Source of the DNA: Isoetes taiwanensis
Lineage: Eukaryota > Streptophyta > Lycopodiopsida > Isoetales > Isoetaceae
Assembly: GCA_021234155.1 (NCBI GenBank)
Contig: JAJEKV010000039.1
Location: forward strand, 8,755,077-8,819,076
DNA: 64,000 nucleotides
Direction: 5' to 3'
How positions within the stretch are numbered: position 1 is the first letter of the stretch; every line of letters starts with the position of its first letter. Made by a program: the position numbers and the translations under genes. The notes below the pieces were generated by a model, which saw nothing but the letters and a program-made list of their open reading frames with translations, was not told where the DNA came from and did no database searches. Below are positions 11,336 through 23,517 of the stretch, piece after piece.

Positions 11336-11818
11336 ATGGTCGGAACGAGGCGCAGATATGGATTCACAATGACCGAAATACAGTCCCATATTAGTGAGCC
11401 AATCTTAGCCCATGCAAATCAGTTGTATGTGGAGGTGCAAAACGAGATAAACCAGAATGGAATCACGAAGCTCCTCCATGGGGAAGGGTTGGCACGGGTA
11501 AACTCGGACGAAGATCAGCTCAGTAGGGTGGAGCTGGAGGCCTGCCTCATATCATTGAAACACCATATTTATAGGGCAAAGGCACTGAAGAGGCTGCTGA
11601 GAATGGAGGACATTTGGATGCACAACACGTTCCGACTGCTATTTAAGAAGCTTTATAAGAAGCAAAAAAGTCAGCGTGAAGCTTTGGTAACCAAGCTCAC
11701 CGTCAACACTACTCACCCTGTCCAAGAGTTGGATGAATGGCTAGATATGTACAACCGAAGTTACATTGATGAGTTCGATCTGGCGGATCTATTTCAGGTT
11801 GAACTGGGCATTGATTGA
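11336..11818 (+). CDS. Hypothetical protein, 160 aa
   Basis: One continuous reading frame runs from ATG 11336 to TGA 11818. The protein is mostly helical in appearance, with charged heptad-like stretches and a basic region (LLFKKLYKKQKSQREALV) around residues 100-117, ending in an acidic tail (EFDLADLFQVELGID). There is no signal peptide, membrane segment or known motif. An upstream acceptor-like site suggests it could be one exon of a larger gene. I do not recognise the family. It may be the remains of a transposable-element protein. Confidence 0.4.
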   Translation: MVGTRRRYGFTMTEIQSHISEPILAHANQLYVEVQNEINQNGITKLLHGEGLARVNSDEDQLSRVELEACLISLKHHIYRAKALKRLLRMEDIWMHNTFRLLFKKLYKKQKSQREALVTKLTVNTTHPVQELDEWLDMYNRSYIDEFDLADLFQVELGID

Positions 11819-12663
11819 AACTTCGGTCTTTTATATTATCTATTATCTATTATGTTTGTGTCGAATTAGCCGTGTCCAGGCATGATGTTTTCTTGGTTTT
11901 ATCATCAACATCTTGGTTTTCAATCGTTATAGAGATATTTTGTTTGTGGCTCGCTACAAGACCTATATATTTCCTTTAATCTAAATGATTGATTACAAAA
12001 CAAGTGGCAAGTTATTAATAGAATAGAATTGTTTTTATCGTCCACGGAGACCAATCGGAAATACTTATGGAAAATAATAAGAAAAATATGAGACATGTAT
12101 TTGTTTTCTTGGTTCATGTATATGAGACATGATACTTCATAAAGTTCGCACTCACAAGCTATGCATAAGATTCTAACAACATAACATTGAGGGACCACTT
12201 TGCCCAGATTCCATCAACAAAACAGTTCTTAAGACTACCAAAAAAGCTCAAGGGTCAACCACCCCATCAGCTGACTTATCGATCTCACCTTCTTTACTGT
12301 GTTGTGCCCCTCCCTGCGCCGCTTGTTTTAGGAACTCCATCTTGGCAAGGAATTCTTCGTGGCTTAGCGTAGCATCTTCCCCCTCAACCTCCTTCTCAAC
12401 CTCAATCTCCTTCTCAACCTCAACCTCAACCTTCTTATCTTGCTCTGGTGGTACTGGGTCCACGAGTTGAGCTTCTTGTGTTTCCATCACAACGGAAGGT
12501 TCTTGATCCTTGAGGACTAGCTGTGTAAACTTCGAGCTACTCTCGACCACATCTTGGGTGCACACTAGTGTAGTGCCCGCCAAAGCATTAATGTTCTCCT
12601 TCTTCCTTCTAAAGAAAGACAAGTCCTTTGCTCCAAAACCTACAACCCTTTTCAAATGGTCTG

Positions 12664-13156
12664 TGTTGAACCTGGTTCCCCATCATCCAGGCCAACACTC
12701 ATAAGATCACATCTCAAGAATCAAAAGATCAATGGAATATCAATTGACAACAAAATTTGCACAATGAGAAATGTTTTTTCAATAAAAACATGATCAAGAT
12801 ACAATAACAAAAACCCCTTGCAAGGGACCTTCAATCAAATGAAGAGGAGGCTGCCACCCTCCTCTTAGAGCACTGCCACTACTCCATTTCTAAACGTGAA
12901 GGAAGAGGAGCTTTTGCTCCTCAAAATACTTATATTTTTTACAACAAAATCTAGATTGTCCAATTTCACCCCTTCATCTAAACCATTAAAATCACCTCTT
13001 CATCCTCACCCTTCAATTCTTCACCTCTTCATCTCCACCATACAATATCCCATTACAATATTTTAACATTGCCCCAAATTATATTTTTTAACCATTGCCC
13101 CAAATAATATCTTCTCAATCCACACACACGCATGTTGGACCACTTGTTGTTCAACA
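12664..13156 (-). repeat. LTR (left copy, 3' LTR)
   Basis: 493 bp, bounded by the 8-bp inverted ends TGTTGAAC and GTTCAACA. It matches 15,420-15,964 except for a few substitutions and a missing internal repeat of about 50 bp. Confidence 0.9.
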
Positions 13157-15398
13157 TTATGCCCCAAAAAAAGAATGGGCCGGTCCCTTCGGCCCTCATA
13201 CCGACACAAAAGAAAAGAAAAAGGTAATGTGAGTTTTTAAAGTGCCTCCTAGGCACTGGAAAGTTTAACGTGTATTCCAACACAATGTGAGTTTTTAAGG
13301 TGCCTCCCGAGCCTAGCGCCTAGCGCCTAAGCGCCTAAGGCCTTGAGGCCACGCTCATGTAACTCCGTACCAGGGAGTTAGCATCAAGATACAGAATCGG
13401 ATCTGGTTCCGTTCTACTCCGAGGTCACCAGCCCAAGCCTCGGGCCAGCAAGGATTCCCATCCACAGCATCGACCATAGGTACCAGGTTTTGGATTGCTT
13501 TGAATTATTTTGGACTGTTTTGTGTCCCAGTATTGCTCTTAGCATCATGCCCTCACTGCCCTTGCATAGACCCCCTTGATTTGCCCCTTTCCGGTTTTCT
13601 CTCTCTAGGGTTTACAATCTCTCTCTAGCCCCAAAACCCCCAAACGCCCAAAAGGTGCTCTGCCCGCTTTTTGGAGTCCCCAAATTGGATTCTAAGCACC
13701 CTTCAGGCAGCCAGAGACCCCTCAAACTTTGGCACCCCCAAACATAGCCTCAGCATGACCCGTACAATCAAACGTATGGCCAGAGAGACCTGCAAGGCAA
13801 AGAACCTTATCACGGTGCCTAAGCCTTATGATCCCACGATAGAGCTCTACCTCCAGGCAGCCCCTTCTTTTTGGGCCCCGTCCCTATTTCGGTCCCGGCC
13901 GGATCCACACAACCAGTTCTCGATCGTCCCCGAATGCGGCGCTAGATAGGCTTGATGCTCGGATGAACTGCGCGCATCCAGATATCCTAGCCAAAGATAC
14001 GAGGCGGTATGCTCTCATCACACCGCCATCCACGGCAAATGCTTTCGGTTACCCTTACAAAGCCGGGTGCGGCTTCAGAGTTGTTGCTACAATCTGTGGG
14101 CCCATGCCCGGTGGATCATAGTCTTGCTTCGGCGGTGTCTAGCACAATGCCCGCCCTCGAGCATGTGAATGATATGCACGAGGCTGATAACGAGTGGTAC
14201 ATGGATCCACGATACCGGGCCCGACCATGTGGTGATATGCCTAAAGATGATGACAACAGACGAGGATCCACACCTACTTTGCCCGAGGATGCATACTTGA
14301 ACCTACGTATTGTGGGTATTCGTGAGAGACGGATGATTCTCTTTTGCTGGATGAAGCCGCACAGTTTTTACCGTGTGATGCATATCCAAGCACATGGTAT
14401 TGTCTCGCCCGGGTTGGGGTTGGGCGATCGGTTCCGGACCGTCCTCGTCACCTCTTGGTGCGCTTTCAAGATGCTCTTTCCGATTGCACATCCCTGCGAC
14501 ATGGCAACCATTTGAAAGGAACCACCTTCTCCGTCCGGGAAGACTTGACTCGGCCAGCATCTCGTAGGCGGAAAGAAGAGTTATGTCGTGTCGCGAGAGG
14601 CTCGCCCGGCGGAAGTGGGGAACATTTATAGGGGAGGTCAAGCTATCATTCGAGATCAGTGGCCATCTGATCCATGGGCACTTACTGTATAGCTCTGTAT
14701 TTCTTTTGTTTCGTTCGGGTTTGGTTATTTCTGTGTTGAAACGGGGCTTGGACCCCATGTTCTACTTTTTTGGGCTTCGGCCCTCTGATCCAGCCGGATA
14801 TGGCCGCCTTTGGATATCAACGGCTTGGCGGCAGAGTCGGCAAAAGCTAAGAACCGGCAAACATTTGGCAGCGCAGAATCCAGCAAGCATTTTACCAGAT
14901 CTAAAAAAGTAGGTTCTGAACAAGCTGGTTTTAAGCAGTTCAAAATGCTTAGGCAACTTCAGATTGTATGGTAGTAGCGGATTCAGGTCTTTGAATCGAT
15001 GCATCATACAAAATATATGGTGGCTTTCTGGATTTCGAGGAAGCAATGATTGTAAATTATCAGAGATAGAAGGCAATGATGCAGAAGGAATGGCCGAAAA
15101 AAAAAAGTCTAGGCTACGTCCGTTTGAGTCTTCTGGAACAGGGAACAATCCGTTTGATTCTGCATATAGATTTCTCCTGCACCTAGCCACTGGTCTGCTA
15201 CAGAGCGGACTTTCCCTTGAGATTAACAGCATTGCTGCAAGAAGCCAACACATTGAGGGAAATATCTTCATAAAGCACTTGAAATCTGCGAGATTTGTTG
15301 CAAATCCAACACCTTGATGAAAATAAGCACTCTGATATTCTGATTTCTGATACAGAATCTGCTCTTTTGGGGAATAAAACTCTGCTCATAAGAACAGA
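13157..15398. other. Interior of the non-autonomous LTR element
   Basis: Open frames of 80-170 aa occur on both strands (for example 14,009-14,515 plus and 14,762-15,271 minus), but none has a retroelement motif. A GCCTAGCGCCTAAGCGCC repeat lies near 13,310-13,340. The interior could be captured host DNA. Confidence 0.5.
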
Positions 15399-15416
15399 GT
15401 CCCACCGAGAGTGCCA
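15399..15416 (-). promoter_or_regulatory. Putative primer-binding site of the LTR element
   Basis: Three bases inside the right LTR the minus strand reads TGGCACTCTCGGTGGGAC. It begins TGG, complementary to a tRNA CCA end, and has the shape of a T-arm/acceptor complement. It is not the common initiator-Met site (TGGTATCAGAGC). I could not assign the tRNA. Confidence 0.55.
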
Positions 15417-15419
15417 TAA

Positions 15420-15964
15420 TGTTGAACCTGGTTCCCCATCATCCAGGCCAACACTCATAAGATCACATCTCAAGAATCAAAAGATCAATGGAATATCAAT
15501 TGACAACAAAATTTGCACAATGAGAAATGTTTTTTCAATAAAAACATGATCAAGATACAATAGAAAAAACCCCTTGCAAGGGACCTTCAATCAAATGAAG
15601 AGGAGGTTGCCACCCTCCTCTTAGAGCACTGCCACTACTCCATTTCTAAACGTGAAGGAAGAGGAGGAGCTTTTGCTCCTCAAAATACTTATATTTTAAT
15701 GTGAAGGAAGAGGAGGAGCTTTTGCTCCTCAAAATACTTATATTTTTTGCAACAAAATCTAGATTGTCCAATTTCACCCCTTCATCTAAACCATTAAAAT
15801 CACCTCTTCATCCTCACCCTTCAATTCTTCACCTCTTCATCTCCACCATACAATATCCCATTACAATATTTTAACATTGCCCCAAATTATATTTTTTAAC
15901 CATTGCCCCAAATAATATCTTCTCAATCCACGCACACGCATGTTGGACCACTTGTGGTTCAACA
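15420..15964 (-). repeat. LTR (right copy, 5' LTR)
   Basis: 545 bp. It carries an extra tandem copy of the segment 'GTGAAGGAAGAGGAGGAGC...AAAATACTTATATTTT' near 15,700-15,750. Confidence 0.9.
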
Positions 15965-17566
15965 GTCTGTCACAGAATCCTTAGACATTCGGAGAGTGGA
16001 TTGCAACTCGTGCACTGTTTGTGCAGGAAATGGACAAGGAGGTGGAGGAGTACTCACTACTTTCGATGCCTTGGAGCCACCTACTTTCTTTTTTCCCTCT
16101 GCTATCTTTTGCAATGCATGGGCTTGCGACCTCTTCTCGTCAAGCATTACTTCGAGTTGATAAAAAATTTGCACAAGCTTAAGCTGCATAGTCTCATCAA
16201 TCTCAAATGAAGAAGCTTTATACCCTTCGCACAATGCTGCACGATCCTCCAGAAAAGAAATCCAGCACACTGCAACACTCCATCATAAATTTCCGCACTA
16301 GGTATATGCATGTCCTGGAATCCAATTGATTTGGCAATAGAGCACCCGTGCCTCCTGCTGCACCCTTATCACCCCAAGGCCGATACAATTAGTATGCTGA
16401 AGGAAAGTGGACAAGCATTATGATTGGTATTTTTAGAAAAATGGATGACTACTCAATTTTAAACCATGTTACCTGTTGTGCATTCATGATCGGGCAAGTT
16501 CTTCTCTATGTCCTCTAGTTCTTTTGCGGAAACTTTGAATACTCTTGAGGATGGTCTGTGTCCATGAAGCATAGATTCAGGTCATGTAGAGCAGGGACAG
16601 CTGCTTGATCTCTGGCCAGATACATTACTAGCACAATGCTCTACAGCTCGCGAACTTTAGAGGAAGTGTTTCTCGTTTCGCATCCTGATACGCTCCCACC
16701 CATATACGACTACCACCGTCTATCGTTTTCATGGTGGACAAGCACTCACTCAAACGATCTGGACTGATAAACGTTGTGATCCAATATAGTTGCTGGTCCG
16801 TCAGTACACTGATCTGGCCCAAGAACTTTTGGTATTCTTCCATGCTCCATTTTCTGAGATTCCTAAAATCACATCCGATAAAACGAGCAAATGTATTCAC
16901 AACATCAACAGACATCCCCAGAGGACTAACACAGTAGCACTTGAATGCTTTACATCCCTCTTGCACCGGTCCACGGAGATATTCATTAACCTTTTCGATA
17001 AGAGCCTGGGGAAGGTTAAGCTTTTCTGCCTTCTTGCGGCTATCCACCCAATCATTGACGCTGTTTGCGAACATGAGCATCAAATTCTCCATGAATATTG
17101 GATGAATTTTTCTCAATTCAGCCATGTTTTGTAAACTTCTTTACTTCCTTCAGATATTTGATAAGTGCACGCTCAACGGTGCCAATCTTCTTCAGTTCCC
17201 CTGCGCGAATTTTCATGACACACCTGCCAGTATAATCTTTGGTGGTCTTGATAAAGGTGGTGTCTGCCATGATCTCATTCAACAACCTTTGCAAATCCAT
17301 TGGGTACATGGACTTTAAAGGTCGGCATTTGTTATTCGTGAACATCCTCAGCCGGTCCTTAACCACTATCGTTTCACCCTTCTCATCTTTAAGTTGGTCT
17401 TCATAGAAAAGCTGAGTTATTTGGAGGCACATATTTCAAGTCTCGTCATCCAAGTACACAAAGTAATCGTAGACTAGTCTCGCATTCCAGCTTTGTTCAA
17501 AGTCTGCTTCGCTATGGCGAGCCAATCCTGCACAACATAGCAAACTTAGCATATTTGTATATGGTC

Positions 17567-18014
17567 TTCAAATTGGGCGTCCGCCCGATTTGAGAGTCAA
17601 GAGGCTGCAGTCAAACATGTTGAACGCATGCAAGGGGCAACCCAAATTGGGCGCCTGCCCAATTTGACAGTCATAGTACAATGTTACATGCCGATGTTTG
17701 GGGGGAAATCGGGCGTGCGCCCAATTTGTTAGTCAAGAGGCTTCAGGCAAACATGTTAAATGCATACTGGGGGTACCCAAATTGGGTGCCAATCCGATTT
17801 GAGAGTCAAGATGTTGCAGTCAAACATGTTGAATGCATGCAAGGGGCAATCCAAATTGGGTGCCCGCCCAATTTGACAGTCAGTGAGGCTTCAGGCAAAG
17901 AGATGGGGGGACCCAAATTGGGCGCCCGCCCAATTTGAGTCCAAGTATAATGTTACATGCCGAGTTGAGTATCAAATTTCTGGGTGTCAAATCGGGCGGG
18001 TGCCCGACTTGAGA
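17567..18014. repeat. Palindromic-core tandem repeat, array A
   Basis: About six degenerate units of 70-80 bp, each with a core of the type AAATTGGGCG-n-CGCCCAATTT. The spacers carry 'GAGTCAAG..GCAGTCAAACATGTTGAATGCATGC'. The array lies wholly inside a predicted intron (17,528-18,069) of gene i. Confidence 0.85.
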
Positions 18015-19737
18015 ACAATGGGGGATCTCAAGAAAGCATATTGCATGAACAAACTGAAGCCAGACTTACCGAATATGCGCCACCTTGGGATAGTCCACGC
18101 TTTCCTTTCTTCGGCTTGCCATAAAATGCCCATTGATTCCTTAGCTGTTGGATTTGCTCAAAGTAAACATCCATATGAATGGTATTCCTTGTGATGTCGT
18201 TGCTTTCCTGGCTCACCTTTACGTACTCAGTTGGAGTCAGATTCCCGGCTAGCACCCGACATTTTCTTTTAGCATAGAAAAAGAAAATAAGGTCTTTCAA
18301 ATGTGCCCTTTTTCCTGGCCATTCCATGGCCTGGTTAACAAGAATTTGGGCAACCGCAGTATTGTGATTCTCATTTACTATCTAGAACTCTGCATTGTCC
18401 AAATCGCTGGCCTTTCTCCACTTTATTGCACGCCCTGTGTTTGGGTCATAAGGTATGACATCCACACAAGGTGGATGCATCTGGACATTAATGAACGAAT
18501 CATACAGTTTGTCAACATGTTCTGCACTAATGACCCTGCAGGTCATGTTTGTAGGGGCTTGATGCATTTTAAATATGTCCACCTCAATTTCAAATTCGAC
18601 CCCAAGAGAGTAGATCCTTTCCCTGTGTTTTATGTTGATCATTGCACTCTGTAACAACTCACGTCTGCTCTCCTTGGTTAGTCCCCACCAGACGTTGAGC
18701 ACTTCACAATTTGCAAGTCATCTTCCTCTGAGCATGTCTCAGTCTCACTCTTCCCTTCTGATTCACCTGAAGTCTCGGGTGGAGTCGCTTCTCTTCTTCT
18801 CTTTGAGGAAGAACCTATTGCCTCGTGTCTACTTCTTTTTTGCACATGCTTTTATGGTGGGGACTGCTCAGATAGCTCTTCTGATCCAATACTTGTGTCC
18901 CGGCTACGTGATCTTCTATGCATACCTCCAAGAATCAGTTTTGGCGTTTCAATGCTTTGCTTAGTGCCTGTTTCCTATCTTTTCTTCTTTGGAATACTGA
19001 TTTTGTCTGACGCCACGGTAATGGTCTTCTCTGTGCCTTTGGTCCCATCACCCTTCATAGTAACTCCATAACGTGACTTCAACCAAGGGGATGATATTCT
19101 GTATACAGGGCTTTAGATTGATTTTGTTTGTGATCAAGTATCCATTGCCTAACTATGTTGAATCCATCTATAATATCTCCCCGTTTGGTCAGTCTAGATC
19201 TCTCAAGGCTTTCGTAGCCAACACCCAGCCTTGGCTTGACACGAATGTGGAGCCTCAGTGATGCTTGCAGTCATTAGCTGAGGATCATAAGTGTCAAAAG
19301 GCAACCTGTATCCAACACATGACTTATCCAGCACGTCTTCCACAATAAGATCTAACTCGGTATCAACTTCAGTACACACTGTCATATCAATTGCTATACC
19401 AATATTCTGTGTCCTCCTAGTCCCTGGCTCAGCAAAGTACAAGCACAGATCCTTAAGATGATTTGTGCTAGAGCCAGAGTGCAATGGGCCAACCTCGATG
19501 CACCATGTGAACTTATCAGCAACTGAAGTAATTTGATCAGGGACCACCACAATACCATCAAATTGAACACTCGACTCTATTTCCTTTGCAGCAGCAAATG
19601 CCTGTGCCATCGGAGGGCCAGATCTAGCTACACGGTCAGTTTGTTTAGTCCTGGCCATAGGTGCTGCATAACATGAAGCAAAATTCCCATTAGTATGAAA
19701 ATACAATAGCCTAGAATCAGTAATAAGCAAGGGGAGG

Positions 19738-20266
19738 GTCAATTTGCACCCCAAGTGATGTCTGAGGAGGCACGGACATGTGGGGGGTGAAATTAGGCGG
19801 GCGCTCAATTTCCAACCCCTTGTGATGTGTAGAAGCACATAAAACATGCAAGGGGGTGCCAACCCAATTTGGACCCCAGGTGATGTGTAGAAGCAAGTAC
19901 AGACATGCAAGGAGAGAGTCAAATTGGGCGGGCGCCCAATTTGCACCCCTTTGTGATGTGTAGAAGCACAGGAAACAACGGGGTGCCAAATTGGGCGCCC
20001 GCCCAATTTGCAGCCCCAAATGATGTCTGCAGCAGGCACAGACATGCAAGGGAGTCAAATTGGGCAGGCGCCCAACTTGTACCCCCTTGTGTAGAACAAG
20101 CACAGACATGCAAGAGGATCCGTCCAATTTGCACCCCAGGTGATGTCTGCAGCACGCACAGACATGCAAGGGGAGAGTCAAATTGGGCGGGCGCCCAATT
20201 TGCACCCCCTTATTTGCACCCCCAGGTGATGTCTGCAGAAGGCACAGACATGCAAGGGGAGTCAAA
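19738..20266. repeat. Palindromic-core tandem repeat, array B
   Basis: About seven units share the CAAATTGGGCG/CGCCCAATTTG core with a spacer of the type 'CACCCCAGGTGATGTCTGCAG..GGCACAGACATGCAAGGG'. The array ends at the left terminus of the DDE transposon and continues, as array C, after that transposon's right end. Confidence 0.88.
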
Positions 20267-20548
20267 GGGTAAAGGCATATAGCTGGGGGTCGTTTTTTAT
20301 GTCAGCGACAGTAGGTGCTTAGGGGGTGCTTTAGGTGATGGATCCTTTTTTTTTTTTGATGGGTCGAAGAATTTGTGAAGGGTTGAAGAACGGTGAAGAA
20401 CGCGTGAAACAGGTTTGGCTCTCCCATCCGAATTGGGAAATTCGTTGGCCATGTCAGCGATCCGGCTGTAGGGGCTGATTCTCCAAGAAAATTTTGAAAA
20501 TTAGATGGAGAATAGTTGGCTTACCAAAAACATTTTCGATGTAATTCA

Positions 20549-23517
20549 ATGGATTTGGTTGAAAAATTTGCAGCACAGTTTGATGGCCAGGATCCAGAAG
20601 ACCTTGCTGCTGCTCTTGGTATTGATCTGGATGAATTCCTCCCAAACTTTGCTGTGCAGCATGAGGTTTCAAATCCACAGGATGCTCATGAAATTGTGGA
20701 TCCATATGCATCTGCACCTGCAAATTTGGTATCTTCATCGACAGTATAAGCCAGAAGGAGATTACAAAGGAAGAGAAAGAGAGAGCAAGAGGAATTCGTC
20801 CTCGAAGCAAATAAGGGCAAAGAAAAACTCACCACCAGGCAGAAACAAAAATGGGCCAAGCAAATTGTGGATTTCACCAATAAGGTATGCCTTAATTTAA
20901 ATTTTGAGGATAGAAAAGAGGTTTTTGCAAGAGCAGCAGAACATCTTCCTGAATATGGTATCATAAGAAATAACGAATTAAATGTTTACAAGCATGTTGT
21001 TAACAATGTGAAGGAGACTCTTGCTGTCAAGAAACGTTGCAGGACTTAGGATATCAATCAAGCAAGGTCCTCCACCTTGATGATGGTTGTCACTGAATGT
21101 AGCAATCGTGCTGCTGTTGCAAGGGTTCTAAACTTGAAAAGAAGGGTTGTATGTGCTGCTGTGGACAAGAGGAGATTGGCTGAGATTGGAGGAGCCTGGT
21201 CCATGTTCAATAAGAAGTCTAGATCAGATAGGCTCTCCGATGAAGACCGAGAAAAGGTATATAACTTTTGGAACTCGGAAACCCGTGTCTCTTCTAATAA
21301 AAGGCAAGTCATCAAATTAAGGAGACATTTGAGTGGGCAGAAAGTATCAACGCCTTATAACTTGCATGCAATTCACTTCTTGGAAGAATCACAGGTACTT
21401 GATGCTTTCTTTTCATCATAGATTGCTTTTTAAAATACAGGTAATGTTTTATAAAAGATTCAAACGTGTATAACCGGACATGAAGATAGGTTTGAGGTTG
21501 TTTGAAACCTTGAAGCCTAAATTTGTTAAAATACTCAAAGATAGAGAGACGTGTTGCTGCATCTATCACATGAGAATGGAGTTCGTGAGGGAGGCATTGA
21601 ACAAGATGAGACGAGATCTTAGCATTCATGGTGGAAAATGTACTTGTAAGTGTGTTATTTGTGGTGCAGGCCCAAGATGTAAAGCATACACTCACACTTT
21701 CAATAGTGTGAGTGACATGTGGAGAGTTATGGTATGTCCAAAGAATGACACAGCAGATTGGTATAAGTCAAAGTGTTTGAAAATGGAATGTAATGATTGT
21801 GGCCTCAATTCATTTTTGAAATGTCCGAAAGAAAAGAGCAAAACCTGGAAGAATTTTGGAAAGGTATAGATTGAATTTGTGTCTTGCATTTCTGAAATTT
21901 ACATTTCTGAAATTTTGTAGCATTGTACAGGTGAAAGAAACTTATGTGAGGGATGTTGGTAAAGGGGGTAAACCCATTGTCAACACGAAGGATGTAATGA
22001 AGTTGGTGTATAAGAGCACGTCCATGAATTCATGGAACATGCTGATGCAGTGGTCAAGCAATTCATTCCTCATAACTACACTGCAAGATGGCAAGCAAAT
22101 CAGTTTAAAGAGTGTTTGCAAACTTTCCCACCCAACACTGTCATATCTGTCATTGATTTTGCTGAAAATTATACTTTCAAGATTCAGCAGAAAATTCAAA
22201 CACTACATTGGAGGAATGATCAATGTTCGATCCTTGTGCATATCACCTACGGGCATGCTAATGATGGTGAATGTCCCAATCTTGAAGTAGGTGGACGCAA
22301 GTTGGTGAAAGAGACTCATTTTTATATGTCCGATGTTCGAGAGCATGATACTTCATTTGTGCAGCATTGCCTCCAAAGGCACCACGATTATTTGAGAAAT
22401 AAAGGTATAAAATTCACAAACCATGGGTTTTGGTCTGACGGGTGTGCTGCCCAGTTCAAGTCATCCAGGGGTTTTTATTATCTAGGAAGGTTCTATCAGA
22501 CCAATGGAATCCAGATTGCATGGAATTTCTTTGCATCTTCCCATGGCAAAGGAGAACATGATGGTGCAGGGGTTGTCGTAAAGAGAATACTCACTAGCGA
22601 GATGCTTAAGAGGGCGAGCACACCTCTACAGAATGCAGAAGATGCCGTTAATTTCTTGATCTGGTATTTCACAGTTAAGAGAGGCACAAAGGACAACAAT
22701 ATCATTAGGTAACATTTGTACCTCAATACGCACTTCTCTACTAGGTTACATCATTTGCTTACTTGTATATTCATGTGCACAGGGTATTTTGGCTGATAAG
22801 AGTAGGTGAAGTGTGCAGAAAGTTTAGATATGATTGTGATACCTTGAAGCGAACCACGAAGATCCATACTATTAGGCCTATCTGTCAAAACAGACCTACC
22901 ATGGTAGCACATAAGTCCTTGTCCTGCTTTTGTGATAGCTGCTGGAAAGGTTTATGGAATAGGTGTAGGAATGTAAGGAGGCTGGGATGCTACACATACT
23001 CTGAATTGAAGCCCCAGATCATGCAAAAGCATACACCTATCACTCATGTGCAATACGAGGGAGACAACCAATGGAAGGCAGAAATTGTAGAAGTAGGCGA
23101 CAATTTTGTCATAAATGCTGAGGCTGGCAATGAAGAGAATGTCGAATTTTGGATTGTGAAGTGCACGAAGCCTAGACATGTGGTTGAAAATGCATTTAGA
23201 GATGAATGGGGCTCTAAGTTCAGCAGGCAAGTTCACATCTAGTAATTTGTGCAAAAGTAGAGCTCCTTCCAGTTGCAGGTGAGGGCAATGTATATGACTT
23301 GCCATTGGAGGTGCATGAACACATAATTGATTGCTTACCACCACCAGATTCTGAAACATTGGCTATTGGTAAGTCGAAATCAAGCAAGAAAGACCTACAA
23401 AAGAAAAAGAACATCCTCAGTGCTGTGAGGAAGAAGGTATTAGCTAGGAAAAAGATAGTGGCTAGGAAGAAAGTAGTGGCCAGGAAGAATGTAAAGGTAG
23501 CCAGGAAGAAAAGGTAG
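20549..23517 (+). pseudogene. Gene ii: DDE transposase-like gene, decayed
   Basis: Coding segments run from ATG 20549 (MDLVEKFAAQFDGQDPEDL) through 20,760-21,050, 21,077-21,396, 21,480-21,869, 21,930-22,712, 22,790-23,220 and 23,230-23,517. Catalytic-type motifs are visible: VIDFAENYTF (Asp codon at 22,155), then SDGCAAQFKSS (Asp codon at 22,437), then SHGKGEHDGAGVVVKR near 22,540-22,587. I associate this D..D..E/D set with transposase-like proteins of invertebrates and early plants. A Cys-rich stretch (CTCKCVICGAGPRCK) lies near 21,640-21,685, possibly a zinc-binding DNA-recognition domain. The C-terminus is a basic repeat of the type VARKKV, probably nuclear targeting. Frameshifts near 20,745, 22,015 and 23,220 would need introns or mark decay. 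There is no stop inside the core catalytic exon. Confidence 0.65.

Larger units (their letters stand above)
12664..15964 (-). mobile_element. Young non-autonomous LTR retrotransposon (LARD/TRIM-like)
   Basis: Two LTRs (12,664-13,156 and 15,420-15,964) both start TGTTGAAC and end GTTCAACA. They are flanked by an exact 5-bp target-site duplication GTCTG at 12,659-12,663 and 15,965-15,969. The LTRs differ by about six substitutions plus a roughly 50-bp internal duplication in the right copy, so the insertion is recent. The 2.26-kb interior has no gag, RT or integrase signature. A primer-binding site next to the right LTR sets the orientation as minus. Confidence 0.9.
12248..19658 (-). pseudogene. 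Gene i: decayed multi-exon gene of unknown family, split by an LTR element
   Basis: Exon-like reading frames follow each other on the minus strand: 19658-19203, about 19085-18960, 18960-18710, 18702-18382, 18327-18070, 17527-17118, 17125-16628, 16560-16440, 16270-15965 and then 12661-12248. The ATG at 19658 opens with MARTKQT, identical to the first seven residues of histone H3. Later parts hold a basic PKKKR, an acidic Ser-rich stretch, and a segment with 'CRVISAEHVDKLYDSF...HPPCVDVIPYDP' that faintly resembles ParB-type domains. The last part ends with a Glu/Val-rich repeat. There is an in-frame stop in the Ser-rich exon and a frameshift near 17,470. The donor at 18069 and the acceptor ending 17528 bracket the palindromic repeat array A, so the array lies in an intron. 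I do not know the function. A transposon-encoded accessory protein is my best guess from the neighbours. Confidence 0.55.

Noticed and set aside
14762-15271. 169-codon minus-strand ORF inside the LTR element
   Set aside because: No motif, overlaps plus-strand ORFs of equal length, and the element is non-autonomous; likely chance.
23299-23517. Separate small basic protein gene
   Set aside because: Better read as the C-terminal basic tail of the DDE transposase gene, following on from the upstream exon.
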